From Pycnopodia helianthoides (Eukaryota; Echinodermata; Asteroidea; Forcipulatida; Asteriidae), in contig CM063260.1 in NCBI GenBank assembly GCA_032158295.1, forward strand, positions 7,730,767-7,794,766: a stretch of 64,000 nt of DNA. Direction: 5' to 3'. The notes under the pieces are model-generated. The model made no database searches, had not been told where the DNA came from, and was given only the letters and a program-made list of their open reading frames with translations. Every line of letters starts with the position of its first letter. Within the stretch, counting starts at the first letter, position 1. This document shows, in pieces, positions 1-13,163 of the stretch. Made by a program: the position numbers and the translations under genes.

Positions 1-18
1 AATATTAAACCTACTTAC

Positions 19-3000
19 ATTTTTGGAACAATTTGAAAACTTTTTCTTAGCTTGGTCAAGCTCTTCCCTCAGCTTCTTTCGATTTAGCTTGTTGGCTTGG
101 AAACTCTCTGTGAAAAAGAAATAGAATGACAACTTGGTTTTTAGAAAAACCCATAAAGGGAAAAATACATTCATGGTGAGTTCACATAGTCAAAGAAAAG
201 ACCAAACACAAAGAAAATCACGAGTATTCACATCATCTAATTTTGATTTCAGATCACAAGTTTAAACGAAATCTGCGTCTGTTGATTTTTTTGGGGTATG
301 ACTTTGGGCAGAAGTGTACAGCACTATCCATAAAGTGAAGGCAAAACTATTTTTTTAATAATTATTGTATACGGAAAAAGTTCATAGGTTGCTTTTATCC
401 ATTTTCCTGCAAATTTCTTTATATGTGATCTAAACCAAACCTCCCCATTAATTATTACAAGAATGTTTCACACATAACACCATGCCAGAGCTCAAAGAAT
501 ATTCTAAGATTCGTATGCCTGACCTCTTGTCTCACAATCCACAAAATCAGGTAAACTATGCGATGGACTTGGATTTGCAGTTGGTGCTCGATATGTGGCA
601 TGGTGTACCCCCCCACCCCCTCCTATTGTGTCGTCAATGTGTTCGTGGAATTTCATAAAGTCTTTGGAGAAATTTAGGGGGGAAGAGTGTTGTTAGAGTA
701 TGGGAACATTTTAAAATTTTTGTTGGACTCCCTCAACCACGGTGTATGTATTGAAGTAAGATAAATGTTGTCGTTATAGAACCTTTTGAGTGTCACACAG
801 TATGTAGCTAGCTCTCTTGCAGCCCTAGGGCCATCACCGTATTCTTTCAGTAAAGATTCTGTAGCCTCAGCACTGTTAGTCAAGACCATTTCCAGCCTGT
901 TTAAAAGAACAACAATATTATTAACACTGGGCATTGTGCCAAAATTCCAAAATACACTGGGCTTGATGTCACAAGGCATTGGGATTCATCTTAAACTGAG
1001 TTGTACAATACTGCCATAGTGATTTGTTATATCACAATTTGTTTTTAGCAATTATTAGGCCATTTTTTAATTGGTGGCTACGACTACACTGTTGCTAAGA
1101 GTGATGCTAAAAACGTCCTATTCTTCAACGCATTGACGCGGCAATCTAGCCGTAGCCGCCAATATGGACACTGCCTTAGATTGGTGCATAAAGACATCCC
1201 AAGAGCAATCTTGGCTCAATTTCACTAAAATTTACACGCATCTTAAGGTCATTTTAATATCTCTTTGAGAAACCTAGTCCTGGTCATTTGGGCCAGTTGG
1301 TTTATCCCTTTAACCACTCCCTAGTCCTGGCCTCAATGCCCCCTTAACAAGCGCCTCATGAAAAAACCATTCCATGCTTATTGCATGTGACTTGCATTTT
1401 AAAACAAATGTTAAAAAAAGGAAAGTACATAAATGACGATTTATTGTTTTTACAAAAAGTAAATCTTATCTTCTAGTTTATCCTCCAGCAAATTTAGCTG
1501 GAAACCAGTGTTTTCGCTGATAACCTTATTTTGGTAAACAAAATAATGTTATGTTTATGGTTTTTCTTATAATGAAATTGGTTAAACCTTTCCAGATGAT
1601 GTAGTTTCTCTCGTAGTCTCTTAGCTTCCTTTTTAGCTTGTTTAGCTTCATCTATCTGGTATGATAGAAGGGATAGTTGCTTCTGAAATGGTGAACAGAA
1701 GAAATAAAACTAAAGAAAACTGACATGGTTGAACTCAATGGCAGGCTTGGTGGTATCTTGTCCTGATCAGGGATTTCAAAATAATTGAAGTACATTCAGC
1801 AGGTGTATGGGGCATATCCTGGCCAAGCACGAGCAGTCAAGCGTATTGGACTCAAGCTCTGGTGTTTTTGATCCCCAGAGTGTGGGTTCAAGTCCCAGTT
1901 TGGACACTTGTGACCTTAAGCAAGACGCTTAACCATTATTGCTTCGTCCTTTGGGTGATCATAAAGCCGTTGGTCCCATGTGCTGTGTAAGTAAAAGAAC
2001 CCAGCACACTTATCGTTAAAAGAAGGGGTTCACCCCGGTGTTTTCTGGTATGGTTGGCTGCAGATTGCCCCACAGCACCTTGTAAACTACTGCATGGTGT
2101 TATAGTAAATAAATGGGTCTTATAATATTTCGAACAGGTCTGCATTATTATAACACAACTAGCATAGCTGCAAGTGTGAGGCCTGGAGCCTGCCTAGTTC
2201 CCTGGAAGCGTACTGTAAGGGCTACTGTAAAATGTATACTCTCAGGTTTAATCTGAGCATTTCCTGCTGAAGTTTTTTATGTTAGCAATAGAGTAGCTGG
2301 CACACAAGTCAGTAGTAGCAGGTCAAATTCGTTAGCTACCTGCTTGTTTTGTAAAACCTAATCTTGCATTTCATCCCTATGGACACCGGGTCTAATCTCA
2401 CAATGGACAAGACCAGAGCCTGGTACATACAAGTATCAACCTGATTTTAGCCTTAAATGCAATGCTGTCTTGTGCTATCCCTTTGCCTGAGTCCACGCAC
2501 AGATTCTGTAGATTTTAAAGGCAATCCAGTATTTTTCAATAGTCCACGCAAAGAGGACAAGTACGCACTTGCAGTAAGTATACGCAAAGAGCCAGTTGAC
2601 AGACTCCGGTGTGGTGGAGTCTAACCTGATCAGGGCTCAAATTTTACACTGGACCACTGGCCCAAGGCCAGTGATTTTAGCATCAGGCCAGTAAACTTAT
2701 GACCAGACAAGTCCGATGGTCTTGTGTTCAGTTTCAGTCTGATAAATACAAATTCTGTTGATCATTTAAGACTACTTACCCATAAAATCAAATGAAATAA
2801 ATCTTCTCTTAGTGCTTTTTCAAATTTAAACAGTTCAATTATTAATCTGTTTATACTATAGGCATTTTTCGTCTCACTTCAATTCTGGTCTTGTACTTAA
2901 ATTCGGTCCAGTAAATATTTTGAGCTATAAATCAAATGAAATAATCTTCTCTTAGTGCTTTTTCAAATTCAAACAGTTCAATTATTAATCTGTTTATACT

Positions 3001-6000
3001 ATAGGCATTTTTTCGTCTCACTTCAATTCTGGTCTTGTACTTAAAATTCCGGTCCAGTAAATATTTTGAGCTACAAGCACTGCGGTCCTGTGGGTTTTTT
3101 CCCCCAAATTCTAGTCCTGCTGATTTACACCTATCAACCCTCTTGCTGTCTGACCATTCAATACCATTCACTGTGGTTTTGAATGATAGATAAACTATGC
3201 CAGCCTGCAATATGATACCATGAGGGAATGCATGTACACAGTACACAGTTAGTTCTGTGCACAGTTGTGCCACCGTACACAACCTTGGCAGTCGAATGGT
3301 TTCAAATGGTTGGTCAAGAGTCACTGACAGTAGGAAGGTTAAAGATTTTCTTCCTACATTTACAACTGATTGCTAGCAGCTTCAACCCTTTAGAGGCCAT
3401 AGTGGCGCAAGCTGCTGGTACCCAAAATCCCATAGCGCCACAACTTACTTACTTATGCCATAGATCTACTTCCACTCAATCAAAAAGATCAAATTTTCAG
3501 GTCATGTTGTCATGAATTGACATTTTCTAATGCTTTGCAAGTATACATATCTACATTTCTAATTAAAAAATAGTTACACATTTTTTATTTTGTTTTTCCA
3601 CATATTTAAAATGAACAATGTCACTCATCCGTGTGCATGAAGATAATAATTCAAAGATGAAAGAACGCTGATCTTTCTATTGTATGAGGTCATTCAGAAA
3701 CATTAGTGCATAATGACCTGCTGGGATATATTTTGCGGTAAGGCCGGTCGGCAGAAGGGCATGAAGCTTAATGACTTTCTTCTGAGGTTATTATTATATA
3801 ATTTTGGGAATAAAACCAAGGATGTCTTATTATGGAACTTAATCATCCACCGAGCTTGCAAGCCTGAGAAAACCTGTAAACAAGGATGCTTGCTATGTGT
3901 ACCAGAAACACCAAGGTTAACCCCTACTCTTCCATGATAAGTGTTCTGGGTTCTTTTACGTGCACAACCAATCCTTGTACACAGGACCTACGGCTTAATG
4001 TCTCATCCGAATGACAAAGCAATTATGGTTTAAAGTATCATGCTCAAGGACACAAGTGTCATAGCTGGGACTCGAACCCACACTCTGCTGATCAGAAACA
4101 CCAGAACTTGAGTCCGGTGCTGTTTACTGATAGTGCTCGGTCATGACACACCACATAAATGACCTGCCTACAAATTAAAGTTGATGATGAAAGTTACATA
4201 CCTTGAGTGCGTCACACGTCGTCTGCTCAGCCTCAAGATTGTGAGTGAGAGCCTTATTTTTCTTGTTCAGCGTTTTGTTCAAGTTGAGAGTTCTCTGGTT
4301 TTCTTCAGTGAGGGCAGACTTGACAGTGTCTCGCTTCTTCAGCTCGGCTTGCAAGGTGTGTAACTCATTCTTAATATGAAATAATGAACAAAATTCTTTT
4401 CATAAAAAATGAAATTTACGTTTCTATCACTAAACTTATATAAAGGTATTATACAGGATTGGTAAAGGATAAAAAAATTATTGTAAAATTTTAGTCTAAA
4501 AGCTTATTGATTATGAAGTTTATACTAAAACCATTTTTTTCTGTGAAAGATTTCCCTCTTATATGAAGTCAAGAAAACTGAAATCTGAATACCTGACAAA
4601 CACAACAGCTGATTTTGGTTGTTACAACCCAAAAGGACAATGTGTTTACGTGCTGGAAACTGACCATGTTTTTTTCACTATTTTCTCCTGATTCACACAA
4701 CAAATTAAGCCCAAATTTTCACAGGTTTGTTATTTTATGTATATCAAATTGTTGATCACACAAAACATGAAAACTGGCTGCAACTATTTTGTCCGCTCAA
4801 ACAATCTTATATAATACATCTAAACGATGAGTGCCTTACTAACTTGTCCATATATTCCATGTACAAGTTTGCAATTGATAAGACACAAATCAGCTGATAA
4901 TGCACCTATTGTGACCCCCTTGCCAGGCTCATGATGCACTACATGTGACAATCATTGGTGGAATGAGCTCTATGCTTGTACTACCACAACAGTATGTGCC
5001 TGTATGGTAGCGATGAAAGTCAGACATTTTGGTAACGTTTCTTGTTCCACCAGTGAAGTCACATCATGAGCTTGGCATGTTTTTGTGAGCGTTCTGGAAA
5101 GAGCATTATTTCAAAAAAAATAAATAAATAAAAACCTAACAGGTACATGTATATTTTCTGCTGATTCATCACAATCTTTAAAATGGCATACTGTACAATG
5201 CTGTATGGACAAGGTACATGTAGTACAGCACACATCCTTCAATTCCTGGGCCCAATCTCATAGAGCCGCTTTTAAGCAGAAAATATTGCTTAAAAATGTT
5301 AGCTAAGCAAACTTTTATAGGAAACCAGTTACAAATGGTATGAATGGTATTGTTTTGGCTGGTACTGGTAACATTTTTGTGGTACGCAAATTTTTATTTT
5401 TTTTTCAGCTTAGTTTTGTGCTTATGCAGTACTTTGTAGTTGGGCTCAGGAGACTATAAAGCTACAGTACAAAAACATATTTAATGCAGCGAATTAAAAT
5501 CTTGCTTAGTAAAAACAAGTTAACAGGCAAATCACATATTGTGTTTTGTAATAGACTGGTTTCCTGCAAATTACTGTCTTATCCTAGCAGATAAGTCAGA
5601 CATGCAACTTTGTTTCTGCAAAAAAAGAGGAGAAAAAATTGCATCTAGAAGTTAGACCACAAAACTTTGTACAGTACTTTTTCAATTTGTAATGGCACTA
5701 AAAAAATTGGAAATCAGCTGGGCACAATTTCATGGCTCTGCTTACCGCTGAAAACTGCGCATGCATGCGATCATCATTCTTAGCTTACAGGGCAAGTGCT
5801 AAATTTCTGCGCTAGCTGTGTAAGCGAAGCATGCCTAGTAATGCCGAGTACGCACGTGCACAAGCAAAAAATCCCTGCTAACCTGTGAAAAACGCTTGAC
5901 TTATGCGTGGAATTCCCTGCTTCCGTAAGCAAGCTTACAGTAAGCACAGCCATGAAATTGGGTCCTGATCTGCTGAAAAGTTGGGTCCTTCTGTTGGGTC

Positions 6001-7088
6001 CTCCAGAAAATTTAACTCACCTTGAGTTTGCTTGGGTCGATATCGCTTGCATCTGAGCCCACTTCGAAGAACAGCCTAATAGCAGAGCGCTGAGTTGCCT
6101 TTGATCGACACTGAGGACAAGTTGCTGAGTTGGCCAGCCACGTAAGGAGACTAAACACAGTTTCAAATAAAAGCAAATTCATGAAGTCAGTCAGGCCTGG
6201 AACTTCAGTTCTTGTGAGGGAGAGCCACTAATATATAAAAGGTACTGCTTGAAGAAAGTTATATAAGGAGATTTGTTGAAAGTAAGGTCTGGAACTATTT
6301 TCCTTTAGCTGCCTGGTAAAAGCACAAGTATAAAGCAACAAGGCTCTGCTTACCTCGGACAACATTTTCCGCTCACATGTACAGGGTTAGCGCCTAAATT
6401 CTGTGCTAGCTGTACAAGCTAAGGATGATCGGTTTCGTCAAGTACATGTATGCATTGATTGCATGGAATGCATGCACAAGTTAACATTCCTTTTTGACCT
6501 GTTTAGTGTTAAATATGCTGATTTAAGGCAAAGAGTTGTCAGCTACAGTGGGGATCAGGTTGGCTGATCAGGTTGGCTCAGTGGTTCCTTTCCCTGCCTT
6601 TTACCTCTGTGAACCCCAGTCTAAACCCTGACCTCAGACCGGAGCCTTGCATGTGGATCGGGTTTTCACTCTCTACCCAATAACCCGAGTTTTCCCCCAT
6701 TTGGGGTCTTCTTCCCGCATCTCAAACTGAACAATTCTTCGCATTCTCTATTTATCCTGTTATTGGTGCTATTGTGCTGTTGGATGTGTAACAAGAAAAG
6801 AAAAAAAAGTATCACTAACTTTTCGCTTATGGTAATCTGAGCTATGAAAATGGGTCCTACTTGTGTCTTGTTCCCCAAGCATAGTATTGTCTACTCAACA
6901 ACAGAAACTGTTTCCACCCAGAGGCGATACTTGTTTAGAGCAAAAGAACTTTCAATGACAAGTGAATCCATTTATTCAACAAAACTATCTTACCATTCCT
7001 CGTGGAACGTGTGTCCACAAGGGCAAGCCATGACAATTGTGTCTCCTACGAAGTAGTCATGGCAGATGATACAGCAAGCGTTTATCAT
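19..7088 (-). CDS. TRAIP: TRAIP-like RING E3 ubiquitin ligase (partial, 3' end off window)
   Basis: TRAIP is a nuclear E3 ligase that ubiquitinates the replisome at stalled or crosslinked forks. Coding exons in transcript order are 6994-7088, 6021-6150, 4202-4369, 1588-1682, 783-896 and 19-107, all with GT/AG borders. The first ATG (7088) opens M-I-N-A-C-C-I-I-C-H-D-Y-F. The RING runs across exons 1-2: CIIC, CPCGHTFH, then C-L-L-T-W, then CPQCR, as in the TRAIP RING. Exons 3-6 encode a Lys/Glu/Leu-rich coiled coil with L-A-T-Y-C-V-T-L-K in the place of the vertebrate L-A-V-Y-C-V-S-L-K. About 230 of roughly 470 residues are visible. Phases agree except between 783-896 (ends with 2 nt) and 19-107 (starts with 2 nt), and family comparison suggests about 20 residues missing there, so a short exon between 108 and 782 was probably not found. 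An acceptor at 7129-7130 implies a 5' UTR exon further upstream. Confidence 0.9.
1800..2110 (+). repeat. tRNA-derived SINE-like repeat
   Basis: This has a tRNA-like head with a B-box-like GGGTTCAAGTCCC near 1886, followed by a conserved body (a CAAGACGCTTAACC-type stretch, then a segment ending AAGAACCCAGCACACTTATCG-like). The same order recurs in reverse at 3890-4150 and in pieces at 24.2, 29.1 and 43.3 kb. It lies between TRAIP exons. Confidence 0.6.
2784..3078. repeat. Tandem duplication of a ~147-bp block
   Basis: Two adjacent, nearly identical copies (about 2784-2930 and 2931-3078) both contain AATCTTCTCTTAGTGC, TCAATTATTAATCTG and CCAGTAAATATTTTGAGC. They differ by a few single bases and short indels, so the duplication is fairly recent. 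It is intronic in TRAIP. Confidence 0.85.
3890..4150 (-). repeat. tRNA-derived SINE-like repeat, second copy
   Basis: This is the reverse complement of the element at 1800-2110. It has CTCAAGGACACAAGTGTCAT and the B-box-like GGGACTCGAACCCAC near 4068, followed by a segment complementary to CAAGTTCTGGTGTTTCTGAT. It lies between TRAIP exons 3 and 4. Confidence 0.65.
5230..5966. repeat. MITE family D, one degraded and one full copy
   Basis: The full copy at about 5718-5966 starts with a CAATTTCATGGCTCTGCTTA segment and ends with its inverted counterpart TAAGCACAGCCATGAAATTG. The interior is rich in GTAAGC/GCTTAC pairs. A degraded relative lies at about 5245-5450. Others are at 20.5, 24.8 and 48.8-49.1 kb. 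Confidence 0.6.
6540..6760. repeat. Possible interspersed repeat fragment
   Basis: This is a pyrimidine-rich stretch with a GGTTGGCTGATCAGGTTGGC direct repeat at its start, between TRAIP exons 1 and 2. No coding potential is seen and no second full copy was found in the window. Confidence 0.25.
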
Positions 7089-9175
7089 TGTGGTGATTCT
7101 TCCATAAACTTCAAATCAATATTACTACCTGCAATACAATAATTAGGCTATTTAATCTGCTTAGTTTGACATCCAAAAGTCATGATTCAATGTTTCAAAT
7201 TGTAAAATAAATGTTATTGTTAGCTTATAATCGGCCATACTATTGAGGTCCCTCATTGCACTTACATGTACATGTAGGACCTAGGTGTGATAATCATAGT
7301 TCTTTTTGGGGTTGGTCACATCCCTCAAGTCCGGTCAGCCGGTCTACGGGTCTACGACTACGACTACGACTGTTGTCGGTGGGATCATGGGTTACAATTT
7401 GATTATCACAACGAACCAACTAATATTACAAGTATAAGGTCGGTGAGACTTCCAGACTGCAGATATGGTTTTCCTGCATGTTCGTGTTGGTTCACGTGAC
7501 ATACTAACGAAATATTACGTTTTTATGGACCAAGTAACCTGTGACATCACCATGTTTACAAGTAACACTAACAAAGTCAAAAGTAAACAAGCACAATTTA
7601 TAAACAATAAAACAGCCAACGGAAGAAAACAAAAAATCTAACATTTTTATGAAGAGCAGTTGTCTGATTTTTAATCTAATCAACTTTCAAGTCTTTTATT
7701 CAATTATGTTTTTTCTTTGACCTATTGACTTGGCCCTTGTAATAGTATGATGGCCCTATCTACAAAAATGTATTATTAAAATGGGACTAGCACAGTTAGC
7801 AGTAGCACTGACTCAGTCACAATGACTGACTGAGTGATGAGTCCACCGACTCAAATGTTTCCCTTTTTCTTTTTGATGTACTTTATCTGACCTTAAACAC
7901 AAGTCAAAGACTTCCCTGTTCTAAGAGGCTGTTTATATCCAAGTTCCTTACAAATCCTTACTACAAATCGAATAGAAAACCGTGGAGGAAGAAAAAACTT
8001 ACGATTTCCAGACTTTCAAAGATGGCGCTGTACTGTGCTTTTGCTGCCAATCCACTACACTCACTAGAGGGCGTCCTGCTTCAAAAACTACGGTAGCTGC
8101 ACAGTATTATGTATGTGAGCTGCACTGTGTACATTATGACTTCCACATTGAGTATGTTCCAACCATTGATCTACATTATACTGACAGTATAATGTAGATC
8201 GATGGTTCCAACTAATGCTATGTTCGCAAATCACTGCATGCAAAACTATCATCTTTGAATCCGCCCATGCTTAGCTCTTTATTTCCGTAAAAAAAGATAA
8301 TAATTTTGTAATTCATGATAACTTCAATCATCATTTTAAAAGGGACGTTAGCGAACTTTTGAAATCTTCCAACAAGCATAAAACATTACCGAATTATACT
8401 TCATTAGGCCTAAGTGCACTCCACGAGCATTTTGATTGATTTTATTTAGAGTGACTTTTCATACCGACCTTATTAACAGCAGACACACAAAAAACATAGT
8501 TCCAAGTCATTTCCATTTTCCCATTATTTCTTACAAACAAGTTGTTTAACTGTTAGGCGACTGCAAGGCAATAAATATTTTCCTTAACGTCTTCTATAAG
8601 AGAGAAACGGACAAGGTAATCTCTTTAAAATCTTACAACTTATCACTTTTAGATATTTTACAATATTAACTGTATACATTTATCGAGTTCTTCGCTTTAC
8701 AAAAAGTTAAAACATCTTAAAGAATAAATTTTAAATGTCATAATCTTCATAATAATACCATTAGTGTGGTAAATTCTTCAGAGTGAAACGGGGCTGCACC
8801 CCTTTGACAAATTTAAATAAAAATCGTCATAAAATAAAATATAAAAAAAATCAAAAAAAAAGATTACGATAGAAATAAATAACAATTATTAAAACAACGT
8901 ATACATTATAATTTCATTATACTGATGAGTTGCTTTCTTTGTTACTGCCTTGAAAACGACATACCAAGATTGATGGCTGGTGCATCAAGGTGCATCAGGT
9001 TGCTTGTACGTGCTAGAGCAACAATTGATTTTCCCCAATTTTTGCCATGATTACCGTGTACGAGATTGCTGTTCTCGGAATCGTAGAAACTTTAGAGGAA
9101 TCTATACTTTGTGCCCACTGGTTGCGATTATGTCTATCATCATTGTCACTACACTCTAAATACGTCCGGTGTCAT
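7089..9175. other. Intergenic region upstream of TRAIP
   Basis: This holds the probable TRAIP 5' UTR and promoter (an acceptor-like TTGTATTGCAG on the minus strand at 7129-7139), one strong hairpin (8161-8207) and AT-rich sequence. No ORF with coding character and no RNA gene is seen. Confidence 0.4.
8161..8207. repeat. Near-perfect short hairpin
   Basis: Two 23-nt arms (8161-8183 and 8185-8207) are complementary with one mismatch and separated by a single base. The arm core is ATCTACATTATACTG. If transcribed it would fold into a tight stem. It could be the core of a short foldback element. Confidence 0.7.
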
Positions 9176-9340
9176 GACAAAAACTGTCCGCTGACAAAAA
9201 GTGTCCGCTGACAAAAACTGTCCGCTGACAAAAAGTGTCCGCTGAGCATGCGCAGTAGACCCCGGACACTATTTGGCATGTATTACGTGACAAATAGTGT
9301 CCGCCCAACAAATAGTGTCCGGGCGCGCGCCGTGCTGCTA
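9176..9340. repeat. Interspersed short repeat (GTCCGCTGACAAA type)
   Basis: TGTCCGCTGACAAAAA recurs four times in a row, followed by diverged forms (ACAAATAGTGTCCG) and the inverted GGACACTATTTGGCATG at 9264-9280. Related GGACAGTATTTGGCAG motifs lie on the far side of the transposon at 13976-14010, so the two flanks look like one older array split by the insertion. Confidence 0.7.
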
Positions 9341-9754
9341 CACGTTTGCTAGTCTTGGTTAAGACCTTCTCTTGTTGATTTATCACAGTTTTCCCCACGA
9401 GAGGGCGCTACCATTCACGAGCTGCTCTCACAACACGAACCGCTCCAAGAGAAGGTCTTGGGAAACTCTCATTCGTTAGGTCATGCGTGCGCATAGTGTT
9501 TAGCATAACCTGTTGAATATGGAAATAAATGTGACGTTTTGTTTTGCATATGTAGTAGCAGTCTAGAACCCAGACGTCAACAGTTTTATGCTATAATATT
9601 ATTAACACGTGGAAGGCTGTACATATTTACGTTGTAAAACCGTGCAGAAGTGTTGTGCTGTGTGTTGCATAATCTTTGTTTGTGTACATGTACGTGTTTC
9701 GCGTGGGCATGCTACAGGCACAGCTATTTTGCGTAGAAAATGGCTGACCGTTTG

Positions 9755-11087
9755 GACTGGCGAGATTCACGACAAAGCTCTGGTGTTCGTCGTTCTTCTA
9801 CTGAAGGCACCGGCAGTTGACCAGTTAGAGTTACGAAAATTGGCCTTAATGCCGCAGACATCACCTCATACTCAGAGGTAATTTTTGCTAGTCCCGAAAC
9901 ACTCTGTGGGCCAAGAGGGAAGGAACTAGTATTAAAGCAGTGAAATCGAGATGTTCGGCTGTGTTCAATGAATTGATGAGAATCATTGTATCCAAATGGT
10001 AAGTATCCTCCGGCCATTCATGTTCTCAAGAATCATGAATGTTATTTATTGTATTTCTAATACTATAGTAATATCAAATTAAAAAACTCGGTCATCATAG
10101 TTGACACCTTGTGAAGCATGTGAAGGAATTGTTGGTCATTGGTGGATATAATAAATATTAGGTTATTTATTACTGAATTTGGGCTATCTCGTACCCAAGT
10201 CAACTCGTACCCAAGTTGACTTGGGTACGAGTTAAGTTGACTTGGGTACGAGTTAAGTTGACTTGGGTACGAGTTAACCTGGATACAAGTTCCCTTAGGC
10301 ATGAGTTAACATGGGTACGAGTTGACTTGGGTACGAATTGACCTGGGTACGAGTTAACTTGGGTACAATGTTGAGGGTACGAGTTGAGTTGACTTTCGAA
10401 AAAAGGAGTACAGCCCCCCAGAATTACTGGGTCTAATTGACACGTATATGTCTTCACATTATAGTCCACTTGGCTTCCTTGCCATTCCCTTTGGTCCCAA
10501 GTTTATGCAAGAAAAAACTAACTGTACACTAACGCAGCAAAGAAATCAGTTGGTTCTCTTTAGTCTTTGCAATTTTGGAGTGCAAGAAATTTACAGATGC
10601 AATTATTATAACTTTTAGTAATTTTTGTTTTACTTTTGTTTCTATCTGTGTACAGGGGTCACTCATCTGGAGAAAGTGCAGTATTCCGAAAATGCTATGG
10701 TCAATTAGGAGAAATTCGTTCTACGTTGTAGCTGTCAACACCAATTATTGCTATAACTGCAACAGCTACAAAAACTGTTAGGCAGATAGTTGTGGAGAGC
10801 CTATCCATGCACAATTACGGATTGATTGAGGAAAGTCCCGAAAGGAATAATATTAAGTATGGAGAAAGTACCTTCAAAAAGATGGGATGAAATTTTGGAG
10901 TGGCTTTTCAAAGAAGTCAAGGACAAACAAAGGTCAACTGAAAGGGTCATCATTCGTTGCCAGTCACGGAAGCAGGTCGGCCAACTGTATGCACTGTTTT
11001 GCTCAATGCTGCCACATGAACTTCACAAGTACTTTAATATGTATCACACAAATACCGAGGAGGGAGTACAGAGAGACGTAAATGCAG
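9755..11087 (+). pseudogene. RecQ-type DNA helicase relic (two exons, broken)
   Basis: RecQ helicases are superfamily 2 3'-5' DNA unwinding enzymes. Exon A ends at the GTAAGT donor at 9999 and holds G-L-N-A-A-D-I-T-S, then V-I-F-A-S-P-E-T-L, then a DE[N]HC-like motif II followed by S-K-W. After an intron, exon B starts at 10656 (acceptor TGTACAG) with G-H-S, completing the WGH that follows the DEAH-box in RecQ proteins. It then has I-A-I-T-A-T-A-T (motif III) and, in domain 2, E-R-V-I-I-R-C-Q-S-R-K-Q-V and Y-F-N-M-Y-H-T-N. Breaks: TGA at 9941, a frameshift just before motif II, TAG at 10729-10731, and a frameshift near 10860. Motifs V-VI are absent. It lies wholly inside the 9350-13958 transposon. 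The 5' limit is approximate. Confidence 0.8.
10195..10400. repeat. Degenerate ~17-21-bp tandem repeat
   Basis: About eight imperfect units of GTTGACTTGGGTACGAG sit in the intron of the RecQ relic. The first units are inverted relative to the rest (CTCGTACCCAAGTCAAC), so the left edge can form a hairpin. Confidence 0.85.
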
Positions 11088-11429
11088 GTTCTGTTCAGGC
11101 CACTAACTAATTTTTGAATTTAATTAAATTGTCATCACTTTTCACTTGACATTCCAAAAAGGAGTGTTCTTGAAATTCTTTCTGAAATAACACAAGTCCA
11201 AGTAAAATTCAAGGTACAGTAAATGAATGATTACCTGTTGAGTTTTGTAAAGTAGGTGATGTAAACACTACAGATTTATTGTGTTTATGTCATCAAAAAT
11301 GCATTATTGAGGGAGGTCAGATAACAATCTTTTTACATGTAAACATTGTCATTATCCATAATGAATATTAAAACATTATTTGTATCAAGTTCAATATCCT
11401 TTATACAATAAGTTGAGATACTTTTTCCC

Positions 11430-11610
11430 CACAAAACATGTTATTAATGTTTACTTGGTTAATGGCAGTGGAAAGCTGTTGATATTATACATTTTCAGAA
11501 ATGACACCCCTGAAAGTAGTGTAGTTTTAAAGAAATAAGGTAATTTTTCACCAAACGATTTAAATCTGAGAAAGTCTTCAGGCATGAAGCCTTTTTCAGG
11601 CATCATGGTG
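11430..11610 (+). repeat. MITE family B fragment
   Basis: Segments such as TGGAAAGCTGTTGATATTAT and CCCCTGAAAGTAGTGTAGTT match, with divergence, the 5' half of the full family B copy at 49504-49876. It lies inside the 4.6-kb transposon. The rest of 11088-13160 is AT-rich with no feature I recognise. Confidence 0.5.
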
Positions 11611-13163
11611 TTTTGGTAATTTTATTTGTATGTTGCAATACACCTAATGAATACTGGTCATTGAGATCTAAGGAAATCATGTCCTGTTTTAATGAAACAT
11701 TTCGTTTTTATGATATTAATTTCAAAATGTTTCCATTACAATTTTACATCAAACTTTTGATGAGTTCCGTGCATTTTGAGTTGATGCTGACTGATATGAA
11801 CCATTAGGCATACTACTCGATAGTTTAATCATTTATCGTCTGATCGTCTCCTCTTCAAGATCTACCATACTTATAGCCATATAGTTCAAAAACTAAGTTT
11901 TTGTTAAGGTGTTTTTTATGATGTTAACAACAAAGTATGTAGCCTGTAACTATTGGTTCAGTTAAGAGTACAATGTACAGTACTTGAAAATCAACGGCTT
12001 TAGTTCACTAGGCCCTATGCTGTATTAAATATGGATGCTTGGACTTCTTTGGGTTAATTTTGACTGGTCCTTTGCTGTTTTAAAATGCCCTTTGCCATGG
12101 AACCAAAAGAACGCTGCTCAGCATCATTTTTTTTAACCTAATTTTTTTGTAAGTACTGTACAGTATGTTTAAATGCTTGAACATTGAAAAGAAAATGATG
12201 AATAAACAAGTGTAAATAATTTTTTCACATATTTTGTACATACTTGTTGATCCTTCAGAATGTGTTGTTATTAATTTACTTGTGATCAAAAAACAAAATA
12301 CATGTGCAGTATGTATGTACTCTGTACATGTAACTCTAAAACCAGGGGTGGGGTGTGGAACTGCTGGGCAAAGCATTGACTGTGTGGCATTGGGAGCAAA
12401 ACGTGCGTTTTAAAGGTAGATAGTAAACCCCAAAGATGAAACAATGTTGCAAAATTCTATGAAAACACAAGTTACGTGTATTTGTTTGGATGAGAAAACA
12501 ATTACAAGAATACAAAATAATGTCAGTATTTACAGGAAAGGGTCACATTTTGTTTGGTTTGCAATTCTATAATCTGGGGCTTACATTCTATCAAGGTGCT
12601 ATTGCCAAGGAGTTTATTTATGCACGTCTTAAACAAATGAATGCATAGCCAAGTACTATTGTATATCAAAATGACTGGATCATTCAAGTACCCTTGACAT
12701 GTGCAATGACCTTCAAATTTATAAAGTGACTCAACAAAGGTTGACACTTGGAAGGTTGCAATGGCCACACATATCCTGGACAGATTCAATCATAATAGCA
12801 AAAACCCTACAAAGTTGCCTTTTAAGTTACAGGCCTACTTTGTGTTTGGCCTACACAGAGAATATACAAAAATTATTTTAGATTTTTCACTGAGGCATTT
12901 TACTTGGTCCTAGGAAAAAGAAGGGCATTTTATTGGGTAAGGGCTAACCTAGATGTACACATGCTGTTGACTTTATACATTTTCAGGCTATTTAATCAAC
13001 ACTTTTCTGATTTTTCAAGGGCAAAACAAATCTTTTGAATTCAGACTAAAGAAGGAAGAATGATGTGTTGCTAATTGTTCCTTTTAATCACATTTATTTT
13101 GCAAAAGTTAATAAATAACAAAATCATAACACTTGTGTTACATTCTTTTCTTTAGTGTATTAT

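Noticed and set aside
10195..10400. Possible protein-coding repeat (L-T-R-T-Q-V-N)
   Set aside because: The frame exists only because the repeat unit is near a multiple of three. It lies in the intron of a broken gene and the unit orientation flips.
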